Source: Xanthobacter dioxanivorans
GTDB taxonomy: Bacteria; Pseudomonadota; Alphaproteobacteria; Rhizobiales; Xanthobacteraceae
Reading direction: 5' to 3'
DNA length: 64,000 nt
Assembly: GCF_016807805.1 (NCBI RefSeq)
Contig: NZ_CP063362.1
Location: 5,250,501 to 5,314,500, forward strand
A model generated the notes under the pieces. It had not been told where the DNA came from and searched no databases. It saw only the letters and a program-made list of their open reading frames with translations. The position numbers and the translations under genes were made by a program. Positions 25,322 through 31,578 of this stretch are shown one piece after another. The first letter of the stretch is position 1; each line of letters starts with the position of its first letter.

Positions 25322-25624
25322 TCATGCGTTCTCTCGCTCATGGATGGGGGCGAGGAGAGCGCGGAAGACTTCGATGGAGGTGTCTTTGACGGGGCGGAAG
25401 TGGCTTAGTCCAAACCCCGGCTCTTCCGACTTCCACGGAAGAGGATGGTTTACAATTTCCTCCAAAAGACAAACGCTTCCATTTATTTTGCAAATATGCC
25501 GAATGGTATACCGCATCCCTTTCGTCGGGAATTTGTAACCATTATCCAAAAGATTTTTGGCCGCGGGGACAGAATAAACATCCGTAATGCACACCACCCG
25601 CTGCCCCACATGAAACATGCTCAT
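25322..25624 (-). CDS. Small beta-barrel-like phage protein
   Basis: 100 residues. The opening FHVGQRVVCITDVYSVPAAK, then GMRYTIRHICKINGSVCLLE and GFGLSHFRPV, is an SH3-like barrel pattern common to small phage and plasmid proteins of unknown role (a gene class repeatedly seen in rhizobial phages). The local DNA (25.44-25.57 kb) is AT-richer than its surroundings. Confidence 0.6.
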   Translation of the reverse strand: MSMFHVGQRVVCITDVYSVPAAKNLLDNGYKFPTKGMRYTIRHICKINGSVCLLEEIVNHPLPWKSEEPGFGLSHFRPVKDTSIEVFRALLAPIHERENA

Positions 25625-25627
25625 GGC

Positions 25628-25960
25628 TCAGCCCTCCCGCATTTTGATGTTAAGGGCGTCTTCCATGATCGACCGGATATCGTCGGCCGTTGCCGGCTTC
25701 GCCCAGTCACCCGCCGGGAGCGTTTCGCAGAGCAGCGTCAGATGCTTGATCAGCACTTCGATTTCGAGGCGGCCCACTCGCCCCTTGAACCGGATTGATG
25801 CTGACGTGTCCGGCCCAATGGGGACCTCGATATGCTCCCAAGGGGCGACGCCAATGCGCATAAGGGGCGAGAGAGCGTCGGCCATTTCCCGAACAAGTTC
25901 GCGAGGAGTCTTCTGCGGTAGAGGCGCTACCGTGGGGCGCGTCGGAAGCTGGGCCATCAC
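25628..25960 (-). CDS. Hypothetical early phage protein
   Basis: 110 residues. Contains LVREMADALSPLMRIGVAPW and a helix-strand-helix end (IEVLIKHLTLLCETLPAGDW, then DDIRSIMEDALNIKMREG). It overlaps the cro stop by 4 bases, so it is the second gene of the leftward early operon. No family is recognised. Confidence 0.55.
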   Translation of the reverse strand: MMAQLPTRPTVAPLPQKTPRELVREMADALSPLMRIGVAPWEHIEVPIGPDTSASIRFKGRVGRLEIEVLIKHLTLLCETLPAGDWAKPATADDIRSIMEDALNIKMREG

Positions 25961-26187
25961 GCAGCGCTCCCTGTCTGTTCGGGGGCGGGCTGGTGGGCGT
26001 AGTCGGGCATGAAGTCGTTCGCGGTCACTTCTCCGGCCGTCGCCTCAGAGATGCGCGCGATCACGTCGGGCCGTGGGGTCCGCTGCCCAAGCACATATCG
26101 TGTGACTGCGGCCTGCGATGTCCGGATACGGATCGCAAACTCAGCGTGGGTGATGCCGTTGGCGGTGAGATGAGTTCCCAGCTTCAT
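25957..26187 (-). CDS. cro: Cro-like repressor
   Basis: 76 residues from the ATG at 26187. HTH: MKLGTHLTANGITHAEFAIR, then IRTSQAAVTRYVLGQRTPRP and DVIARISEATAGEV. It diverges from the CI gene and begins the early operon. The start coincides with the predicted transcription start of its own promoter, so its mRNA may be leaderless. Frame upstream of 26187 would run through the operators and is not used. Confidence 0.82.
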   Translation of the reverse strand: MKLGTHLTANGITHAEFAIRIRTSQAAVTRYVLGQRTPRPDVIARISEATAGEVTANDFMPDYAHQPAPEQTGSAA

Positions 26188-26193
26188 GCGGCG

Positions 26194-26221
26194 ACAATAC
26201 CATATTGGTTTTATCACGCAA
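26194..26221 (-). promoter_or_regulatory. cro promoter, CI/Cro-controlled
   Basis: On the minus strand TTGCGT and TATTGT are 16 bases apart. The stretch from the spacer through the -10 is nearly identical to the promoter at 28645-28672 (ATAAAACCAAtATGGTATTGTC versus ATAAAACCAAaATGGTATTGTC, differing at one base). Operator O1 covers the spacer and most of the -10. The start point falls at or next to the cro ATG. Confidence 0.65.
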
Positions 26222-26281
26222 CTGAAAAACACCACCTTGGTGTTAGACCGTCACCGGGGCATTGAGTACCAATTCGGTATG
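26196..26281. promoter_or_regulatory. Three CI/Cro operators in the cI-cro intergenic region
   Basis: Three 17-base dyads share ACC-N5-GGT spacing: AATACCATATTGGTTTT (26196-26212), AACACCACCTTGGTGTT (26228-26244, perfect 7-bp arms) and AGTACCAATTCGGTATG (26265-26281, overlapping the cI start). Centres are 32 and 37 bases apart. The same dyad recurs twice at 28.63-28.67 kb. Confidence 0.75.
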
Positions 26282-27025
26282 AACCCGCTACGTGCCCACC
26301 GAGGCGAGATGAGCCAAGAAGCGCTGGCCAAACTGGTCGGCACTTCACAGGCTCAAATCGACCGGCTTGAAAAAGGCCAGCGCAAGCTCACCAAGGAGTG
26401 GGCGGTGCGCATTGCGCCGCATCTGGGCATTGACCCTTCCGACCTGCTTTTCCCGGACCGGGCGCGCCACCTCGAATCGGAAGAGGTTGCCGCTCAAATC
26501 GGCAAGCCGGGCGACCGCCCAATGACGATCGGGCAGGAAACAGGGCGCCGGGGCATTCCAGATGATGCATCAGCCCAACTCGACGTGACCGCGGGCATGG
26601 GCGGCGGCGGCCTCACGGTCATTTCGGATGGTGTGCCGGGCCGATCTGGGATGACGTTCGCGGCGGAACATGTCCGCGACTTCTGGCGCCTTCCGGGCGA
26701 TGTTCTTGCGTCCCTCGGGCTCAAGGCGCGGGACGTGATCGTGGTGCCCGTTCAAGGGGACAGCATGGCCGACACGCTCATGGAGGGCGACTTCGTCTTT
26801 GTCGACACCAGGCACCGCCTGCCGTCGCCCGACGGCGTCTACTGCCTTACGGACGATTTCGGGGGCGTCGTGATCAAGCGGCTTGAGGTTGCCTCACACC
26901 CCCGTGACGAGGAAATCGTGGTGCGGATCATCTCCGACAACCCGAAGCATCCGCCCAAGGATAGGGCACTTTCAGAGATCCAGATCATCGGCCGTGTGCT
27001 TCGGCGGTTTGGGGTGGTGGGATGA
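26279..27025 (+). CDS. cI: CI-type repressor with S24 autoprotease domain
   Basis: 248 residues from the ATG at 26279. An N-terminal HTH (ALAKLVGTSQAQIDRLEKGQ, about 16-35) is joined by a linker to an S24/LexA domain. Ser162 lies in VQGDSMADTL and Lys200 in GGVVIKRLEV, the Ser/Lys pair. Ala105-Gly106 in DVTAGMGGGG is a candidate self-cleavage site, so SOS induction is likely. No ribosome site precedes the ATG, so translation may be leaderless as for lambda cI. It is followed by an overlapping lipoprotein gene. Confidence 0.88.
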   Translation: MNPLRAHRGEMSQEALAKLVGTSQAQIDRLEKGQRKLTKEWAVRIAPHLGIDPSDLLFPDRARHLESEEVAAQIGKPGDRPMTIGQETGRRGIPDDASAQLDVTAGMGGGGLTVISDGVPGRSGMTFAAEHVRDFWRLPGDVLASLGLKARDVIVVPVQGDSMADTLMEGDFVFVDTRHRLPSPDGVYCLTDDFGGVVIKRLEVASHPRDEEIVVRIISDNPKHPPKDRALSEIQIIGRVLRRFGVVG

Positions 27026-27414
27026 AATTCGACATCTTCCCGGCGGCATTGATCTTGGTCGCCGCCCTTGCCGGATGTGCGTCAACGCCACGCAATGACG
27101 GGCCATCGGCCACGTGGACGCTTCCTATACCCGTCGATACCGCCGTGGCCTGCGTCATAACCGGCCTGAATTCCAAGTTCCCTGCCGACTTCAATCGCCC
27201 CTATCCAATCACCCACTCTGCCGCCACGACTGCACCCGGCTCCGTCTATGAAATCACGATGCAGCAGACCATCACGACGCCAGGAAACGAACTGTATTTC
27301 GTCCGCGTGATGGCCGCCGGCACCTCTTCCAAGGTCGAGGCGTTTGCTCTCCCAGCCTTCCGAGCCGACGTGATCTCCGGCGTGGACCGGTGCGCCGACA
27401 CGCTCAAGCGCTAG
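27022..27414 (+). CDS. Prophage-encoded lipoprotein in the cI operon
   Basis: 130 residues. The N-terminus is a lipoprotein signal: basic start, hydrophobic helix (FPAALILVAALAGC) and lipobox LAGC with Cys at about residue 19. The mature part is beta-rich (ATWTLPIPVDTAVACVITGL). Its ATG overlaps the cI stop (ATGA), so it should be made with the repressor in lysogens. Lipoproteins in this slot are often superinfection-exclusion or surface-conversion factors (known for other phages); that role is inferred here. Confidence 0.75.
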   Translation: MKFDIFPAALILVAALAGCASTPRNDGPSATWTLPIPVDTAVACVITGLNSKFPADFNRPYPITHSAATTAPGSVYEITMQQTITTPGNELYFVRVMAAGTSSKVEAFALPAFRADVISGVDRCADTLKR

Positions 27415-27496
27415 CCCGCCTCCGGCGGTCCATCATTGATATGTGAGGTGGGCATGCCAGCGCATGGCGCGATCTAAAGCCCATCGAATTTGTAAT

Positions 27497-27525
27497 TTGG
27501 CAATTGCGAGCCAGCCCCGCATAAT
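27497..27525 (+). promoter_or_regulatory. Candidate promoter for the HicB-like pair
   Basis: TTGGCA and CATAAT are 17 bases apart in the 160-base gap after the lipoprotein gene. The start point would lie about 45 bases before the ATG at 27575. The AT-rich flank with repeated AATT could hold an operator for the encoded antitoxin. Confidence 0.4.
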
Positions 27526-27574
27526 CGCGCAGGCGCCGCATCGGGACGCTGGCGGCGCCATCTGGAGCCACCAC

Positions 27575-27835
27575 ATGGAGCAAATGATCAACGTCGAAAT
27601 CAAACGTCACAGGGAAACCGGCCTTCTCCTCGCCACCAGTGAGGACATGCCGGGCCTCATGGTCCACGGCCGTACCATGGCCGAGATGGAAGAGAGGCTC
27701 CCAATCGCCGCGCGTGACATCCTTGAGCACCAAGGGCACACGGTCCAGAGCGTAACCCTGGAAAAATCGCGCCTCAGCGATAATTTCTGGCCGGCGCATG
27801 TGACCGTCAACGCGTCGATGGCAGCCGCTGCGTGA
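27575..27835 (+). CDS. HicB/DUF1902-type antitoxin-like protein
   Basis: 86 residues from the ATG at 27575 (ribosome site TGGAG). The pattern IKRHRETGLLLATSEDMPGL with MVHGRTMAEMEERLPIAARD is the HicB/DUF1902 partial RNase-H-like fold (strand, strand with D-x-P-G-L, helix). Such proteins neutralise toxins and repress their own promoter. It is coupled by GTGA to a 64-residue gene. No HTH tail is present, so DNA binding, if any, is not by the usual HicB C-terminus. Confidence 0.65.
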   Translation: MEQMINVEIKRHRETGLLLATSEDMPGLMVHGRTMAEMEERLPIAARDILEHQGHTVQSVTLEKSRLSDNFWPAHVTVNASMAAAA

Positions 27836-28026
27836 CAGCAGATGAATACCGGGCCGCGATCAAGGTGCTCGGGCTCACACCAATGAAGCCGTCATACAAT
27901 GGCGCGACATTGCACCAGGATCGAGAGAAACAGCCACACATTGTCCCTGACCCGGACAGCCTAGCCGGGGTCGAGCGCCGAGACATCATCGCGATGTTGA
28001 GAGCGAGGCTAGGAGTGGAAGAATAG
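27832..28026 (+). CDS. Small partner of the HicB-like protein
   Basis: 64 residues from a GTG at 27832 overlapping the HicB-like stop. The front TADEYRAAIKVLGLTP resembles small alphaproteobacterial regulators, and the remainder (HQDREKQPHIVPDPDSLAGV, RRDIIAMLRARLG) has a His and a V-P-x-P-D stretch loosely like HicA toxins. Similarity is too slight to call a toxin. The two genes share one promoter and end at a terminator, so they act as a pair. Confidence 0.5.
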   Translation: MTADEYRAAIKVLGLTPMKPSYNGATLHQDREKQPHIVPDPDSLAGVERRDIIAMLRARLGVEE

Positions 28027-28027
28027 G

Positions 28028-28056
28028 AAAAGCCCGCCCTAACCGGCGGGCTTTTT
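28028..28056 (+). terminator. Rho-independent terminator
   Basis: AAAAGCCCGCC, a 6-base loop, GGCGGGCTTTTT. It ends the cI-lipoprotein-HicB-like unit. Confidence 0.9.
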
Positions 28057-28116
28057 CGTGCGCTCTCGACTCTTCCTGACGCCAGCGCAACTATGGCGAT
28101 AAAGGGGGAGGGGAGC

Positions 28117-28485
28117 ATGACGCAGCAGATACCTGAGATCGAAGGCCGGATGGTTGCCGGCGCCTACCCAATGGATGAGGGCAAAGTCATCGGGATCGAG
28201 ATGCTCGATGCTGACGGCGCACGCTTCATCGTGTCACTCCCGACGACGGTCTTCGAAGTGATGCTGCCTGCGTTGGAAAATGCGATCATCGACGCGCGGG
28301 AGAAGTTCCGTCCAGGCGACGGGGCGCCAGCGATCAAGGCCACCTCATTTGCACTTCGAGACGACGGTCCCGTGATAACGGCTGAGATAGGGCTTTCAGG
28401 GCGGCTTCACCCCATTCGAATTGGATTACCACGACAGGGCGCGGCGCAGCTTCGCGACCTCCTGTCCAAAATTCTGGAACCGTAA
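28117..28485 (+). CDS. Hypothetical protein of the lysogeny module
   Basis: 122 residues from the ATG at 28117 (ribosome site GGGGAGGGGAG). Beta-rich and acidic (GKVIGIEMLDADGARFIVSL, then GPVITAEIGLSGRLHPIRIG) with a C-terminal helix. It stands alone between two terminators and outside the CI-controlled promoters, so it is probably expressed in the lysogen. No family is recognised. Confidence 0.6.
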   Translation: MTQQIPEIEGRMVAGAYPMDEGKVIGIEMLDADGARFIVSLPTTVFEVMLPALENAIIDAREKFRPGDGAPAIKATSFALRDDGPVITAEIGLSGRLHPIRIGLPRQGAAQLRDLLSKILEP

Positions 28486-28544
28486 CCCACTGCACCGGCC
28501 CGCGCTCTCGTAGCTTCCCGCCCGTCACCATCACGCCCTCCCAT

Positions 28545-28577
28545 GCCCGCCCTCGGGATATCGAGGGCGGGCTTTTT
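28545..28577 (+). terminator. Rho-independent terminator
   Basis: Perfect 11-bp stem GCCCGCCCTCG / CGAGGGCGGGC with a 6-base loop followed by TTTTT. It insulates the lysogeny module from the rightward early promoter 70 bases downstream. Confidence 0.92.
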
Positions 28578-28629
28578 CGTGCGCCCCACCACGGGGCGTG
28601 AGGGAGGATAACAGGAGTGCGCAAAAACA

Positions 28630-28672
28630 AACACCGTTTTGGTGTTGACGCATAAAACCAAAATGGTATTGT
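28630..28672 (+). promoter_or_regulatory. Rightward early promoter with two CI operators
   Basis: TTGACG (28645-28650) and TATTGT (28667-28672), 16 bases apart, start the plus-strand early operon. Operator AACACCGTTTTGGTGTT (28630-28646) touches the -35 and AAAACCAAAATGGTATT (28654-28670) covers the spacer and -10. Both match the cI-cro operators. Repression in the lysogen is the direct reading. Confidence 0.78.
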
Positions 28673-28698
28673 CTCCTCATCGAACACGAGGGGACGAC

Positions 28699-28983
28699 AT
28701 GAGCACCCAGCCCACCAGCACCGAGACGAAACCTCTGCACCGAGACATCTCGGATGAGGAATGGGACGCCATGATCGGCGCGGCGCCGCAGATGCTGGAA
28801 GCGCTTCAAGAGGCGTACCGGGAACTCCATTGGCTGCACAGGGAATACGGTGGCCGATCCAACACCTTGGAGGTGATGGGCCGCGTCCGTGAAGCCATCG
28901 CCGAAGCTTCCCACCAGCTCGCTCCCCGCCGCATCACCAGCAAGCAGGCCCACCTCGTGGATGACCTGAGCCGGAAGGGCTGA
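28699..28983 (+). CDS. First gene of the rightward early operon, unknown function
   Basis: 94 residues from the ATG at 28699 (ribosome site GAGGGGACG, 20 bases after the predicted start point). Acidic, helical front (HRDISDEEWDAMIGAAPQML), then EALQEAYRELHWLHREYGGR and a basic end (RRITSKQAHLVDDLSRKG). No family is recognised. First place under a CI-repressed promoter suggests immediate-early takeover or antirepression roles. Confidence 0.6.
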   Translation: MSTQPTSTETKPLHRDISDEEWDAMIGAAPQMLEALQEAYRELHWLHREYGGRSNTLEVMGRVREAIAEASHQLAPRRITSKQAHLVDDLSRKG

Positions 28984-29042
28984 CCACACCGGGGCGGCTC
29001 CGGCCGCCGATTATTTCCACCACCAAGAGAAAGCCAAGACCA

Positions 29043-29321
29043 ATGAGCGACCTCAAGCCGATCCTCGTCACTACCGCCCATCGCGGCGTGTTCGCCGGCC
29101 TCGTGCCCGCCGACACTGACCTGTCCGCCAAGACGCTCTCCCTCAAGGACGCCCGCATGGCGATCTATTGGGGCACGACCAAGGGCGTGATGGAGTTGGC
29201 CGAGACCGGCCCGACCGGCAAGAGCCGCATCAGCGCGAAAGCCGACATTCCGGTCCTGCACGACGTGACGGCGGTGTTCGAGGTGTCCGACACCGCGTGG
29301 GCCAAGTGGGTGTCGGCGTGA
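29043..29321 (+). CDS. Conserved-looking small phage protein
   Basis: 92 residues, beta-rich. Opening KPILVTTAHRGVFAGLVPAD, then ARMAIYWGTTKGVMELAETG and PVLHDVTAVFEVSDTAW. This type (a short barrel starting with h-V-T-T-x-x-R-G-V-F-x-G) recurs in phage early operons as a protein of unknown function. It overlaps the repeat-protein gene by GTGA. Confidence 0.6.
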   Translation: MSDLKPILVTTAHRGVFAGLVPADTDLSAKTLSLKDARMAIYWGTTKGVMELAETGPTGKSRISAKADIPVLHDVTAVFEVSDTAWAKWVSA

Positions 29322-29881
29322 GCACCCTGGATCGCATCATCACTGCGGACGACCTCGTTCGCGGAGGCGCTTGCTACTCGGGCGTGATGGCGTCTGCCAA
29401 GCCGGAATGGCCTGCTGCGTTCACAGTCGGCGCTGCTGTCAAGGAGGCGAAGCGCCGCCGCGAGACGAGCGCCGTAATGAGGGCGCTGCAACTTGACGGC
29501 GACGGCTCCGGCGACGGCTCCGGCGACGGCTCCGGCTACGGCTACGGCTACGGCGACGGCTACGGCTACGGCTCCGGCTACGGCTCCGGCTCCGGCGACG
29601 GCTCCGGCTACGGCTACGGCTACGGCGACGGCTACGGCTACGGCTCCGGCGACGGCTACGGCTCCGGCTACGGCTACGGCGACGGCTACGGCTACGGCTC
29701 CGGCTACGGCTCCGGCTCCGGCTCCGGCGACGGCTCCGGCTACGGCTACGGCTACGGCGACGGCTACGGCTACGGCTACGGCTACGGCGACGGCGACGGC
29801 GACGGCTCCGGCTACGGCTACGGCTACGGCGACGGCTACGGCTACGGCTACGGCTACGGCGACGGCGACGGCGGGCAATAA
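29318..29881 (+). CDS. Protein with 63 tandem Xaa-Gly repeats (Xaa = Tyr, Asp or Ser)
   Basis: 187 residues from the GTG at 29318. A 58-residue folded-looking front (TLDRIITADDLVRGGACYSG, then PAAFTVGAAVKEAKRRRETS) is followed by 63 Xaa-Gly pairs, the last two residues being Gly-Gln. The repeat shows nested order: the run S-Y-Y-Y-D-Y-Y (of Xaa values) occurs four times. No membrane segment or signal peptide is seen. Proteins with a short lead and GDG/GYG tails occur in other phages, but no function is known to me. The frame cannot be lost by hexamer slippage. Confidence 0.8.
   Translation: MSTLDRIITADDLVRGGACYSGVMASAKPEWPAAFTVGAAVKEAKRRRETSAVMRALQLDGDGSGDGSGDGSGYGYGYGDGYGYGSGYGSGSGDGSGYGYGYGDGYGYGSGDGYGSGYGYGDGYGYGSGYGSGSGSGDGSGYGYGYGDGYGYGYGYGDGDGDGSGYGYGYGDGYGYGYGYGDGDGGQ
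29495..29872 (+). repeat. Hexanucleotide coding microsatellite, 63 units
   Basis: Unbroken array of TACGGC, GACGGC and TCCGGC, 378 bases. The third base of every codon is C. Variation is confined to the first two bases of the Xaa codon, consistent with a single expanding GACGGC/TACGGC tract that was then duplicated in blocks. Length is likely to vary between relatives. Confidence 0.95.
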
Positions 29882-29923
29882 ATTGGGGCGGCTCCGGCCG
29901 CTCCTCTCCAACGGGAGGGGATC

Positions 29924-30136
29924 ATGGACAAATCCGACCTTGCCGCCCTTGAGCACGACGTGGCGCAGGAAACCGCCGCCTGCATCGCTCGCAACGAACA
30001 GCGGATCGCCTTTCTCACCGAGCGCGAGGAGCGCGAGGCTTTCCTGCGCAAGCCGGTGACGCAGTGGACCGACGCCGAGTGGCGCGAATTTCACCGTTAC
30101 GAGAACGATGCTCGCAAATGGACGAGGAGCTGGTGA
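29924..30136 (+). CDS. Small charged helical phage protein
   Basis: 70 residues, almost all helix and highly charged (LAALEHDVAQETAACIARNE, then EREEREAFLRKPVTQWTDAE). Strong ribosome site GGGAGGGG. It is separated from the repeat gene by 42 bases and overlaps the next start. No family is recognised. Confidence 0.5.
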   Translation: MDKSDLAALEHDVAQETAACIARNEQRIAFLTEREEREAFLRKPVTQWTDAEWREFHRYENDARKWTRSW

Positions 30137-30465
30137 TGAGAACATTTCGCAAGGGCGATTTGGTGACCGTGGTCGGCGTCGTCGAATTTGACGAGCGCCC
30201 CGGCGAGCGCGTTCTGGTCAAGCTCGAAGAGACATTCAGCACCGCGAGCTTCCGCGCCGAAGCCCTGACGCTGCGCCGGCAGAAGATTTGGCCCGGAGAG
30301 CAGGTCAAATACGACGGAGAGTGCATGACGGCCATCGCTGTTGATGGGCGTGATCTTTGGGCCAGAAAGTTCAACGGCGAGACGATGATCCTCGACGTGA
30401 ATGAGGTCGTCCGGGTCGCGCCCATCGAGAACCCGCGCCCTGCCGCTGCGGAGGCTGCGGAATAG
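30136..30465 (+). CDS. Small SH3-like phage protein
   Basis: 109 residues. TFRKGDLVTVVGVVEFDERP with ERVLVKLEETFSTASF and, later, ETMILDVNEVVRVAP form a barrel-like strand pattern. The ATG at 30136 overlaps the previous stop (TGATG). Ends in an Ala/Glu tail. Function unknown. Confidence 0.55.
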   Translation: MRTFRKGDLVTVVGVVEFDERPGERVLVKLEETFSTASFRAEALTLRRQKIWPGEQVKYDGECMTAIAVDGRDLWARKFNGETMILDVNEVVRVAPIENPRPAAAEAAE

Positions 30466-30467
30466 CC

Positions 30468-30758
30468 ATGTCCATCGATCTCCTCACCTTCGCCGCCATC
30501 GTCTCCTCTGCCTCGGCAGGAGCGCTTGTTACTGCGGCCATGACAGGCCGGAGGAATTCGGCCCTGTCTCTTCAGGTTTTTTGCCTGCGAGGCGTTCTCA
30601 TCAAGGTTCTCGCCGGCCTCAAGCAAAGAGAAGCCAGATGGTCTTTGGAGCGCACCATAGAGATGGCTCTGGATTTGTCCGACGAAGACGAGGTGGTCGG
30701 AGATTTCACCTTGCATCCTGACGCCCGTGTCCATGCCGTGGGGGATGATAATGTCTGA
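30468..30758 (+). CDS. Small protein with one N-terminal hydrophobic segment
   Basis: 96 residues. Residues 4-24 (DLLTFAAIVSSASAGALVTA) are hydrophobic and may span the membrane or be a signal. A basic middle and acidic end follow (EMALDLSDEDEVVGDF). It precedes and overlaps the ERF recombinase gene. Function unknown. Confidence 0.5.
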   Translation: MSIDLLTFAAIVSSASAGALVTAAMTGRRNSALSLQVFCLRGVLIKVLAGLKQREARWSLERTIEMALDLSDEDEVVGDFTLHPDARVHAVGDDNV

Positions 30759-31578
30759 AACTGCATATTTGAATGAGGTCGATGATCTCGTTCTACCCAC
30801 CGCCGCCAAGGCCAATCTTCCGGCCCCACGCGCACCGCGCGCTGTAGCCCCCCGCCGCGCCTCTGCCAAGTCCGATGCCGGGTCGATCCTCGGCGCCATC
30901 ATGCAGGCCGCCAGCAACCCGGAAATCGATGCCGCGAAGGTCGCGAGCCTGATGGACAATTACCGCTCCATCCGAGCGGAAGAGGCAAAGCGCGCCTACC
31001 TCGCGGCCCTTCCCGACATGCAAGCCGATCTGCCGACGATCGACCAGAACGGGCGGATCCGCATCGAGAAGAGCGGCGTCCTCATTCAGGAAACCAAATA
31101 CGCCCGGTGGGAGGACATCAACGAGGCGATCCAGCCGGTGCTGCGCGCCCATGGCTTCGCCCTGTCGTTCCGCCTCAGCGTCGCGCCCGACGGCAAGCAG
31201 AACATCACTGCCGTCCTCAGCCACACCGAGGGCCACCAGGAGGAAACCACCATCACTCTGATGCACGACAGCACCGGGTCGAAGAACTCGGTGCAGGCCG
31301 TCGGCAGCACGATCAGCTATGGCCAGCGCTACACGGCCCGCGCGCTCCTGAATTTCCAGAGCCGAGCCCGCGAAGACCGTGACGACGATGGCCGCGCTGC
31401 CGGCGGCGTCGAGATGATCTCGGAAGATCAGGTGCTGGCGTTGCGCGATCTCGCCGCCAGCGTCGAGGCCGATGAAAAGCGCTTCTGCACCTTCATGCGG
31501 ATCGAACGTCTCGCCGATCTTCCTGCAAGCCGCTTCAACGAAGCGAAGACCGCCCTGGAACGCAAGAGGGGGAAGTGA
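30751..31578 (+). CDS. ERF-family single-strand annealing protein
   Basis: 275 residues from the ATG at 30751. ERF motifs: SIRAEEAKRAYLAALPDMQA, then KSGVLIQETKYARWEDINEA with IQPVLRAHGFALSFRLS, and the glycine loop VQAVGSTISYGQRYTARALL. ERF proteins coat and anneal ssDNA during phage recombination. The C-terminal part has an acidic linker and a helical end. It is followed by a coiled-coil gene and a YqaJ exonuclease gene, a known annealase-exonuclease arrangement. Confidence 0.85.
   Translation: MSETAYLNEVDDLVLPTAAKANLPAPRAPRAVAPRRASAKSDAGSILGAIMQAASNPEIDAAKVASLMDNYRSIRAEEAKRAYLAALPDMQADLPTIDQNGRIRIEKSGVLIQETKYARWEDINEAIQPVLRAHGFALSFRLSVAPDGKQNITAVLSHTEGHQEETTITLMHDSTGSKNSVQAVGSTISYGQRYTARALLNFQSRAREDRDDDGRAAGGVEMISEDQVLALRDLAASVEADEKRFCTFMRIERLADLPASRFNEAKTALERKRGK

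Noticed and set aside
24771..25325. Minus-strand 184-residue frame with ATGA overlap to the upstream gene
   Set aside because: Second half reads like antiframe and overlaps the next gene's start by 52 bases; the plus-strand frame at 24879 is at least as good.
29495..29872. Possible CRISPR array
   Set aside because: Units are contiguous hexamers in frame, with no spacers.
29168..30145. Alternative readings of the hexamer array (Ala-Thr and Ala-Val polymers on other frames)
   Set aside because: Open only because the repeat has no stop in any frame. The GTG-started frame has a real head domain and overlaps its neighbour.
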